From: Cylicocyclus nassatus
Lineage: Eukaryota; Nematoda; Chromadorea; Rhabditida; Strongylidae
Assembly: GCA_958299035.1 (NCBI GenBank)
Contig: CATQJL010000316.1
Span: 15,346,347-15,410,346 of the forward strand
Length of the DNA stretch: 64,000 bases
Reading direction: 5' to 3'
The notes beneath the pieces were generated by a model that worked only from the letters and a program-made list of their open reading frames with translations, had not been told where the DNA came from and made no database searches. Below, piece after piece: positions 51,488 to 61,390 of the stretch. Each line of letters opens with the position of its first letter. The first letter of the stretch is position 1. The position numbers and the translations under genes were made by a program.

Positions 51488-53297
51488 CGATTAACATCTT
51501 ATTGTTTCGTACTGCGTCAATTTTGACGCACGTATCGCTCCTCATGCTGCCTTCTCATAATGATGGGTACTTTTGACTGTTCAATTGCAAGCATATTTTT
51601 TACTGTATAGTACGTATTTATATATGAGTTTACAGTTGTTTATGGTCTAGTTTATTGCTTCGATTGAATCGGCTATCGTTTATCTCATTTATTTTTTGTA
51701 AGAAACACATGATTCTAGTCACGATAACCGATTATGATCGTAACAGCCTATGATGGATGTTATCCCCCTCTTTAGCCTGTGATCTTTTCATTTATAATTA
51801 TGCATCTAAAATATGCGCTAGTATCCTCTCGTAATCAAAGCATTTCCAAACTTGTACGTTCCTTAGGCATCTACTAATAACTAGATTGTCCCGGTTAAGC
51901 TTTCTAATTGTTGTTTGGAAAAGATTACTGTACATAGATGTCACCATCATCTTATTGTCAGCAATCAAATATTGTGTTCTGCGCTTACATTGTCAATGCA
52001 TTCGATTTTTCTTAAATACTCATCAAATATTATTACTCTGTCCCAAAGGGGCGCTTTTGCACATCTTGCAAAGTACATTAATATGTGTTCAAGACATGTC
52101 ATGTGATTACTCAGAGATATATATTTTTGTATATGATTAGATAAAAGTTCAGTAATTTGCGCAATTGATGAAAAAGAGGAAAAATCTGACAAATATCAAT
52201 TTCTTTGATATATTAGTCATAGTGTTGACGCCTCGCAGCCTCCACATTAGTTTTGCGGAACGACAACACGTTCTTAATGCAGAACCTCAACATAAATGCA
52301 ACAGGAAATGTTGCGTAACGGCAACGCGATATGTGGCAGTGGCAACACTAAATGCAACAAAAATATGTTGGTTAACAACAACACGACATTAGTGCAGCGC
52401 CTCAACACCAAATGCAACAGTAAGAGGCCTCTGTAATCTTGAGATTGCAACAGTATTGAGGAAGCAACAGCACTGCTGGCGCACTTCATGTAATTGTTTG
52501 ATTACGGTCATTTTACTGTAATTATTGCTGTAATGTGCACCAAAATTGCACTCTTTCGTGCAAACATTGACACATTCGTCGAGGCTGACATTTTCGAAGC
52601 AAACACTGAGCCACTTAAGTCAAGAGGTTTATCATGCTTAATGATTTTTATTTGTCTAATTTGTTCCTATTTCGTTCATTTTTTCCTCGGTAACTGTTTT
52701 TTCGGCATTTTCTTCCCGAGCGGCATTTTCTAAAAATGACGCTTGATACTTTGCAATTTCCAGAGCGCAAAACAGCACTATATGTACCTGCTTGCTGTTT
52801 TGGTGATGTTATGGATGCCGCCATTTTTTCTGCAGACATGTTGTGAGGGATTGATAGCGTTGCAACATTCTGAACTTACTTCCTTCTTTGGCGACTGCCA
52901 TCGCTTCTCTTGTTGACGGTGTAAGTTGAGCCGGTAGATCAGAAAAAATTGTTTTTGCCTCTAAAATGAATACGCTAGACATGGGAACAATAGGTATAAA
53001 CTTTATACCAATTTACAAATAAATTTGGGAAAAGAACTGATGTTCCAAACGCGTTTGTACAAGATTTCCAAGCAAATGCAGTCAACCAAAGGTTGTCGAC
53101 TGACCCCAACTGAGGTTAATTTCAAGTCAAATGAATCCTGCTGCTTCTTCATTTGAAAGTCACAAATTGTCTGCTCAACGAATTTGAATAATAATCTTTA
53201 TGAGGACCATGCGCTATACACTTTCGCCTTCAAGGCTTACAGGTATGGGCTGATGCCAAAGATGCGAGTGGATACAAAACCGAGTATCTTACGTTTG
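51488..53297. other. intergenic after the Ras-like gene
   Basis: AT-rich 3' flank, no supported gene, one GCAACA array at 52268-52480. Short open frames at 51886-52140 and 52494-52733 lack splice or domain support. Confidence 0.4.
52268..52480. repeat. degenerate GCAACA array 10
   Basis: CTCAACATAAATGCAACAGG, GGCAACACTAAATGCAACAAA, CTCAACACCAAATGCAACAG and related words, with CAACAYYAAATGCAACA as the local unit. Confidence 0.75.
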
Positions 53298-53540
53298 AGG
53301 CCTAAGGCATACCTCACGCGATTTTAGTCGCCGCGCGATTTGGCACTGCAACGACTCTCCATAGCTGGTCGTAAACGCGCTTTGCTTGGGCCAGACTTGC
53401 TGTGTTTGTTACAATTTACGGAGTCTACGCACCCATGCATCTGAGAGCCTCGCATGCTTAATCTCTAGACATCTGGCAAATCGCCAAGTCGCGAGGATGT
53501 GGCGATTCCGCGAAAACGCGAGAGGTATGGCTTAGGCCTT
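53298..53540. mobile_element. MITE, AGGCCTAAGGCATACC family (copy 2)
   Basis: Left AGGCCTAAGGCATACCTCAC, right end GAGGTATGGCTTAGGCCT. Interior ACATCTGGCAAATCGCCAAGTCGCG is the inverse of an internal piece of the copy at 5288. Its right end touches the next element. Confidence 0.75.
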
Positions 53541-53972
53541 GAAGGCAGTGTCCCGGCATATTCTCGCCCTGGGGATATTGCTGTGGTGGGGTTCCTAGTC
53601 ATCCCACTGACCTCCAGAGCGCAGTCCAATTGGTTGATGTTCCCCATGGGCCGAGAAAGTAGCCCTTGGACTGGCGCGCGCAACCCAATTGGCGCGCGCT
53701 CAGACGTCTTCGCTTACCGTTCGGCACGGAACCCCACGCCCTCTCGCATTTTACATGCTATCCGAAGCAAAAATTACAGGCAGCAGGGTCTTCGTGCCAC
53801 TCCCAACTTTCCACTGCAATTCTCGTCCAAGCTGACTTTTAGAAATTGGATAAACTCCCCGAAGAAGGTCTTTTCACCCGTTTTAAAGCTCGTATTCGGG
53901 GTCTACGGGTCGAAAAGGCCCAAAACGTGCAAAAAGATAGGAATGCAAAACTTGCCGGGACACTGCCTTCAA
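53539..53972. mobile_element. MITE with TTGAAGGCAGTGTCCCGGCA termini
   Basis: Left TTGAAGGCAGTGTCCCGGCA and right inverse ending CACTGCCTTCAA (53961-53972). 434 bp, GC-richer than its surroundings, abutting the previous MITE. A 175-codon frame (53499-54026) spans both elements and the flank; no domain, so it is judged accidental. The superfamily is not assigned. Confidence 0.8.
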
Positions 53973-55058
53973 ACCCGTTCTAGTCAAGGAAAGCATGTCG
54001 AATGCCCGAGAATTATCGAAAGCTGAGAATCATAATTTTGCGAAGTACAAAAAGTTTTTAGATTCTCTCAAATCATCTAATTTTTCATATGAAAAAGTAA
54101 TCAAACCTGAATCTAATAGAATTGAAAAGCCAGACCCAAGGTAAACCCTTCAAAAAAGTCGGCCAACTTTACTGTACTACTACCATTTTAATTTATTTTT
54201 CATTTGAAACGGTGCAGGTATAAATGAAAATGAAGTTATCATTGGCATTTACGATTTCGGCGCATCTTTGCAAATTTTTGGATGTGTTAGCATAAAAATT
54301 GCTAAATTAAAGTAGGCCTGTTCTTTTGCACCACCAGGTTATAATATGAAGAAGTAAAGTGTGGCAATGATGAGCAAGATTTCTATTCTTCTGCACGACT
54401 TAAAATCTAGCGAGTGCGTGAGGTAACAAGTTGTGAATTTACGAGACAGAGTAACAGATCTTCCAATCTAACAATGACTGTAATTTGTAGTTACTTTCAG
54501 TGGGTCGCTACAATTTCTGTGGATGTTTTGTTATGTAAAAAAAGACCAGTATAACCCGCAAGAATAAAAATTGATGTAATTAGTGTGAATTTAGATAAAC
54601 TTATCAAAAAGCTAGCAAAATGATAGAATTTGTCAGCCCAAATAGAAATATATAAACCAAATATTTCTAACTATTGAGATTTGAGCTTGAATTAGGTAGC
54701 GTTCATTATTGAATATATGGTAAGAATTGGCAAGAGGCTGTGATTCATATTCGCTGCCCAAATCCAAAACAATACACCTAGCAAAACTGCCAGAAATGCT
54801 CAGTTTTTTTTTGAGAAAGCGAAAGTAAATCGACAGTTGGTACTACATATTTTAATCAAGATAGTGTGACGGTTTATAGCTCAGCTCTATTTTACTTATA
54901 GTTAGAGATGAGAAGACAACAAGTTTCGCATAAGGGTAATGTCATATTGACCAGAAGATGTAGAGATACGAATTGCAAATCCGTGTTAAAGCGCCCTCAA
55001 AAATCGTATCTTATATGCTTTTTAATTTCGAAGATTCGCAAACTAGAGAGCCGCTTTA
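53973..55058. other. intergenic, nothing recognised
   Basis: AT-rich sequence without repeats or exons I can support. Confidence 0.35.
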
Positions 55059-55274
55059 AGGGCCGGGCATACTTCACGCGATTTCAGTTGCGACGCTATT
55101 TGGCAGCTCGCCAGAAGTCTTCAGATTCAACACTAGCAAAGTGTGTATAACTTAAGTGGATTGATGAAATGCCCTATCTTCTGTGCATTTAAAATGTGCT
55201 TACAATGAGTTATGGACAGTTGGAATATGCCAAATCGTGTCGCGACTGAAATCGCGTGAAGTATGCCCGGCCCT
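55059..55274. mobile_element. Harbinger-like MITE, AGGGCCGGGCATAC termini
   Basis: Left AGGGCCGGGCATACTTCACG, right inverse CGTGAAGTATGCCCGGCCCT, perfect over at least 30 bp including GCGATTTCAGT. TTA on both sides (55056-55058, 55275-55277), the 3-bp TWA target typical of PIF/Harbinger. 216 bp, non-coding. TIRs share the core GGCATACyTCaCGCGATTT with the elements at 5288 and 53298. Confidence 0.85.
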
Positions 55275-55760
55275 TTATTTGGACCACATTTCTAGAACGC
55301 GCAATTTCACTCAAGTAACCGTCCACTGGGACATATTTCACACTTGTGAATAATTCAATCATAATACTTTAATTTAGCACAAAATTCGTCAACCTCATTT
55401 TTCTCTACATTTTTTCAGTTAAAAATTCGCGAAAATCGGGGTAATGTTCATTCATTCTAGGGCTCATGCCACTTCTCTTCATCCGGAAAGTGCTCCACTT
55501 TAGAGGAAAGTTAGTGAAAAAAAGAATTTTGCAACTCCTCCTTCCCTCCCCTCCTGCTCCAGCTGATTGTAGCCAATTAGCTAAAAAACTGATATGCCTG
55601 CGAAAATAATTGCAAAAGATGAGCCAAATATGGCAATACTGCAATTATCTAGCGCGTGATTAGTTTGCACTTCAAGCCGGTAACCTGCTGACAGCAAAGA
55701 CTTCGAGGTAGTTGCAAAGTAGAAGTTTATTTCTTTTAATTCCAAAATTCAACATCATAC

Positions 55761-55803
55761 CTTTGATTGGTTCACGACTATTCGATCTTGAACGTGCAAT
55801 TGC
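55761..55803 (-). CDS. isolated minus-strand exon candidate
   Basis: A 43-nt segment between a strong acceptor (TTTTTTCTTCTTTTCAG) and a GTATGA donor, read as AIARSRSNSREPIK. No partner exon with matching phase could be placed, though a protein-like minus-strand frame near 55405-55500 (SGMSPRMNEHYPDFREF, ending in a stop) lies downstream. May be part of a small or decayed gene. Confidence 0.25.
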
Positions 55804-56220
55804 CTGAAAAGAAGAAAAAATGAGTTGTTTGAAAAAAGGATCACAGAATAAGCTTTCATTAGTTTTCTTTTACCACGGCGATTGTTTGAAATGTAATTTC
55901 AATACAAAAACTTTGATTAGCCAAAAACTAAGGTAATGGTGATCATGGTAACCTCGAGTTTCTTTCCATAGTTCAAGAGAAGTGACCAGTTCCGGGGTTC
56001 TTAACAGAATGGGAGAATCTAAGTAGGTCTAACCGAGAAATTTACCGTAAGATTTGCATCAAAACTCAGAGGTATATGACCGCTAAATGGCTAGAATTAC
56101 GTTAAAATGAATAAAACCGAGGCCATCAACTTATGCCAAATTTCTGCCGTCACTTTCGCAGAACCCCACTAAGTCTATTACCAATGGATGCAGCTGTTCA
56201 ATGCAAAAGCAAAAACCGTA

Positions 56221-56291
56221 GACAGGCGTCGAACTTGCGCGGCGAATATACGCGTGATCTCATAAGCGCGACACTTACCAGACCACCACGT
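56221..56291 (-). repeat. tRNA-derived SINE-like repeat, copy 1
   Basis: On the minus strand: GTGGTGGTCTGGTAAGTGTC (A-box-like), CGCTTATGAGATCACGCG, TATATTCGC, then AAGTTCGACGCC (B-box-like). The same order and core as the copies at 57898 and 59113. Confidence 0.65.
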
Positions 56292-56855
56292 ACACCCTGT
56301 TAACGGAGCGAACAAAGCGCACTTATCAAGCACAACACGTGCCTGAACACACGTGGATGGCTAGCGAGAGTGTTGGACAAACTGTACGCACACATAGGGC
56401 CTGGTGGAGACAGCTGTCAGGCCGTATACTCTACGATTCAGCCCATATGCTACAGTAGGATAGACGAGATTTATCTTGGAAACGTCTGAAACAGATGGCT
56501 GGTACGGTATCCTCAAGTAAAAGTCTTAGCTAGAAGTGTAGGCTTATGTAGAGGATACGAGTTGGATTGAATCGCCGACTAGATCCCCATTTGGAGGTCC
56601 CTTTGAAGAAGTCAGTCCTTGGGCGCAAGGAACCGAGGCAAGCAAGGAAGTACATATTTCTCCACTGGGTTTTAGTATCTTACCTTACCAAGGCGTTCAA
56701 TTGTCTTTGGTTGCGCTAAAGCCCTGGATGCTCGTAGCATACCAGTCGAGGTTAGTAGAAAATGAGAATTACTTGAAGAAGAACTCAAGAATGTTTTCGA
56801 GCTACAGTTTCAGAGACTTTATCATATTTCATTTGCCTTCGGTAAAGGTTTGTTC

Positions 56856-56906
56856 ACTGGTTGTTGTTGGTTGTTGGTTGTTGGTTGTTTGTTGGTTTGT
56901 TGTTGG
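56856..56906. repeat. (GTTGGTT)n-type microsatellite
   Basis: Tandem TTGTTGGTTGTTGG units, slightly degenerate; encodes a low-complexity Val/Trp/Cys frame that is not a gene. Confidence 0.7.
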
Positions 56907-57897
56907 TTCACTTCGAAGATTTAGGAAAGAATCTCATAAATTTTTCCGCTTTAAAGCAAATTGAACAAGGTCAGCTGATATGCATCCTTTAGTTTTTGCG
57001 TTATTTTTTATTACTACTTTTTTTGGGGGGATTTCCATTTTCTTGATACAGCTTGGACGAGAGAGTATAAGAATTTTTTCTGCGATTACCTAGAGTCTAT
57101 ACTTGACGATTTGCAAACTACAATCGAATATTAGTACCATTGAAATTCTTTACTCAAACTTATAAGGAATCAGAGAGAAGTTCTCGAAAATCTTCGTATA
57201 TAAGTTTTTCCAGTAATTCGTGTTGACTCTTAAGTTAGATCCAGTCTTTTGATGTAGTTTTAAAAAATATTTAATTCAGATGCGCCATCTGATTATTCAC
57301 ACTACATGGCTCTCCAAAGTTCTTCTTGTTCTCTTTTTCACACTTCCTATAGATTCAACTGATATGTAATCGTGAAGAATAGGATCCTATTCAAAAACCA
57401 GCAGTTTTCCTTTTTGAAGATTTGAAGCTGGGTTATAAGGTGTAAATGGAACAGCTTGATTCGTTACCATATCCTATCTATCACGATATGATCGTTAAAT
57501 AGGGGATCTGCCTGTTTTTTCTAATGAATTTGAACGTTAATTTTACAAGACTTGAGAGGGAGTAGGTTTTTACAATTTTCAATTTCGTTTCTGCAAGTAG
57601 CAGTGATTGATGGTGCGCAGCTCAAACCTTCAATTTCATAAACATTAAGAAGACTATTTTTGTATAAAAAAAATCTTACGACATTTTACAGAAGATAAAA
57701 CACAATTCTTCTTGCTTCGTTTCAATATTGGTGCTATCACTAAATATTGCGATTTGCTGCTAAAGCCACCGAGGAAAAGACCATTCATTTCGACCTCAGT
57801 GAACTGGAAAATCCTATGAAACATGCCAGAAAAGCACGTGATCATAGTGTTGAATCAGTGTCAAAGTGAACGTGAAACAGTCCGTTACATCGAGTAT

Positions 57898-57975
57898 CGG
57901 TGGTGATCTGGTAAGTGTCCTGCTTATGAGATCACGCCTATATTCGCTTTGCTCAAGTTCAATTCTTGAGTGAGA
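57898..57975 (+). repeat. tRNA-derived SINE-like repeat, copy 2
   Basis: GGTGGTGATCTGGTAAGTGTCC, CTTATGAGATCACGCC, TATATTCGC, then CTCAAGTTCAATTCTTGAG, which folds as a T-arm: 6-bp stem CTCAAG/CTTGAG around a 7-nt loop TTCAATT. Confidence 0.65.
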
Positions 57976-59112
57976 GATTCGGTCTTGATGCGAGGACTTG
58001 TATAAGGTTCTTGAGGCCTTGTGAGAGTTAGTGGCCGTAAAAGTGAGATATAGAGAGAAAGGGTGACGTCACAGACATAAGTTTTCTTGCAATGGGTCAA
58101 GCTTTGGGTCAGCATTGCTCAAATCTTTGAAAATTGGTAGAAATTCAATAACTTGTCTATGGGACCTAAACAAAAACTATTTTACTCTCGATAGAAAAAA
58201 ATTATAAAAATTCAACAGTCTTGTTATATTCAATGGTTCGACCTGACTCAAGTAGAATTCTGAGGGTTTTTGAGGTGAAAAGAGTGTCATAAATTTCAGA
58301 ATAGTGCTTAGCTTTCTTTCCTTCGATGTATTTCCGGTGGAAAAGGGATGTATTCGAGCACGAAAAAATCTTTAAGCTGGCAAACTTGGAATTATTTTAA
58401 TGAGAAGTACATTTAGGCGCTAAAATTTAAAACCCTTGACAATACCAAGGAAATCTTAGCAACCAAACTATCAATGAGGAAAAAATGGGAAAATAGTATT
58501 GCACAAAAAGAATAAGGCAAATTCGCTATTTTCTACTTCTGTTCCAATTACTCCTTTTACCTCTACTACTTAAATTGAGTAGAAATTTGTTTAGACCAAA
58601 ACAGGTCTATCACCTTATTCCAATGAATCTTTCAAACTGTAGATTTCTCTCCTTACCCCTGCCTAAAAAATTATGCAGCGCAGTTCAAGTAGGCTTTAAG
58701 AGAGTAAAATAGCGTTAAAAATTCTATAGGTAGTAAAAGGACATAATCTGTTCTAAAATCGGATTAGTTCGGGGGAGATCAGTGCAAATTTTTGACCCAG
58801 GCTGTGCAGTCATGGATCGACAGAATTTCGCCCTCCAAGCTGCATTCACTCCAGAAAAACTTTTCTCGAACAAAGAATTTTGGAGTCCATGTCCATAAAT
58901 GGTTCAAACATAATTTTTAGGCTCCATCCAAATTGTAACCAGCGGGATTAGCTGGATATTAGCCGTGATAGCCGGGATACGAGAGCTCATTGCTCGGCAT
59001 AAAGCCGAATCACCTTAGGGCTTTCGGCTTGACCTACAGCCGGGGAAAACACGTCGAAACAAAATCAAATCAGTGATGGGGTTCATGATCAAGTGATCAT
59101 TATCAGAGTATA

Positions 59113-59190
59113 CGTGGTGTTCTGGTAAGCATCTCGCTTATGAGATCACGCGTATATTCGCTAGACAGGTTCGAATCCTCACTGCCGGTT
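59113..59190 (+). repeat. tRNA-derived SINE-like repeat, copy 3
   Basis: CGTGGTGTTCTGGTAAGCATC, CGCTTATGAGATCACGCG, TATATTCGC, then a textbook B box GGTTCGAATCC at 59168-59178. The anticodon arm does not pair like a functional tRNA (stem ATCTC/GAGAT with a 6-nt loop). Confidence 0.7.
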
Positions 59191-61390
59191 TTGCCGTTTT
59201 GCAAAACCCCTCCGCGGCCATGCCATGTTGGAGAATTTCAATACCAAAAATTTTTAAGGCTTCTAGTTGTGAGATTTTTGTGGTTTTTAGCTGATTAAAC
59301 GAAGATTTCTCTGCTCTACAAAATCTCTTTTGGTGAATGCCTTCCAGTTCAATCAATTATGATTGATAGCCAGCTGCCCGCTTTTGAGCTTTGTTCCTTG
59401 TCGCGCTTTATAGCAGCTTTTGATGGACAAACAATGCAAAGCCTGAGCAAATTCGTCCACGAAAATAATACAGGCTAGATCAGCTGACAGTTGATCTGAA
59501 AATTACTTTTACTCAAGGCAATATTTCATATTTTATTTTTTCACATCACTGCTTGTTTATGGGAATGTCAAACCTTCCTGTCAGCTCTTCAAAGCGATGG
59601 TGAGAGAGGGACCAGATTTTAGCATGTGATGCAGTAACCCAGCCGTGAAGGGATGCACAAAATTGGGCGTGGCATGGGCGGGACTTATGCAGAACTGGTT
59701 TAGAAATCCCGTTGCAGCGCAAGAATCTAAAAGATACCAATTTGAAGTTGCTTACACCACAACATTATCGTTTCTGCTATACAATACTATTGAGAAAATC
59801 TGAAATTTTTTGAAAAAGCAAAGCTGTTCAGATCAAGGATTCTTCAAAACGGATACACCTCGAATTTTTGGAAAAGCTGAAGTATTTCGAGCCCACAGCT
59901 CAAATCGAAACTTGTCGATAGTTCAAATTCAAACTTTATCGGAAGGCTAAAAAATTGAAACTAAGGGCCGTCGAGGGCAATAGCTATGCTTTTCAAACAC
60001 CTCCTATTTTCTTCTTCCACATTTTTCTTTTCCTTTGTAAGTCTGGCAGTGACATGTTTTAAAGAGGCGAAGCAAAAAAAATATTTTTGAGGGTGAAGCT
60101 TCTCAAAAACAATGTGCTGATATTGGTTTCGTTGCTGAAATCCGAGAAAATTTTATAGAGAAAAATGCCTGGACTACGACTTTCATTAAAATTCCTTCAC
60201 AAAGCATGATTTATCAATGGCATGAAATGAAACCTTAGTTGCTTTGTACTAAAATCTTGTGAATTCAACACAATATGTTTTTGATCTGTAAAAATTCCTT
60301 AATGCTTCTCACTTGCACTTGTAAGTTTTCGCAAATGTTTTGAGCAGCATAAGTAATGGACTTTCTGTCTTCTCATATTGCTCAATCCAACAAAAATCTT
60401 TGTAACAATAGTAAATGAGTTAACAACCATTCCAAATGCCAAGCCTCATCTGGGAGGAGAATGCCAAGTCCATTTAAATCGTCAGAATGAACATAGGAGC
60501 GTGTATGAGATTCTGAGAAAAAAATTTTTTTCTGGAATTCTTAAACGGAATAAGAAGTTTTCATTCATACTGAGATTAGCGCAGTGATGATTTCAACATT
60601 TGAAGCATAAGTGCAAATTAATATGCAGAATATGGATGATTTTCCCCCAAAAATTCGGTTTTCGAGATCTGAGCGACTTTACCTTTCCAGCTTCCAATCA
60701 AATAGGAATTTGCATAATTCACCTTTTTTTTCTTGGAAATATCTGCGAACAAGGTGATTTCTGGAATTCTAAATTGGCCTTATATTTTTGTAAAAGATTT
60801 TTGTAAAATATTTTCAAAGCAACATTATACTTTATTTCAATATGTCGCCAAGGATGTTTGGGTTATCTCGATTAAAATTTGTTAATTAGAAAAAAAGACG
60901 AAAAAACCCTTTAAATGTTACAATAACCATTGTTTCACATAAAAAATATGCGTTCTCATTGAACTTCTTCTCATAATATATTGTTCGCTTACAAAAAACT
61001 TAGTCAAATAGTGAATCAGAATTTTTCAACAAGCGGAAGATGCAATCTTTATTAACGCTAGCTGTACATTATTATGCAACATCTAGCTCATTCTGTGTAG
61101 GCGGTCTGATCACAGATCAAATAATTTCAATAATTTTGCTAGATAAATCCATACCAGGACTTATATACAAAGAATCCAAGCAAAGTTGGGGAATGTGTGT
61201 GATAAAGAATATTGCGAAAGAAAAACATGGATAAAATGCAGATTTAGCTCAATATTCAGAAAAAACCCGTGTTCTGGATAAAGCGTACGATGCGACGCAG
61301 AACGAAGAACTGGACTAGAAAGAAGAAGACGAAACTGGTTCAGAAATGCTTAAATCAAAATTAAATTGTCTATATACAGTAATCTCGAAG
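59191..61390. other. 3' flank of the GPCR gene, no supported gene
   Basis: AT-rich. One minus-strand frame beginning at a TTTTCAG acceptor near 59494 (QLSADLACIIFVDEF..., stop near 59358) looks protein-like but has no partner exon. Confidence 0.35.

Larger units (their letters stand above)
55275..57897. other. intergenic between MITE and SINE copies
   Basis: No gene supported apart from the isolated exon candidate at 55761. Contains the first SINE-like copy (56221) and the microsatellite at 56856. Confidence 0.35.

Noticed and set aside
53499..54026. 175-codon open frame, the longest single-exon plus-strand frame after 50 kb
   Set aside because: It runs from one MITE through a second and into flank; no domain, and the repeat composition explains the openness.
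59113..59190. Functional tRNA gene
   Set aside because: The B box is good but the anticodon arm does not form a normal 5-bp stem with 7-nt loop, and two similar copies nearby show it is a repeat.
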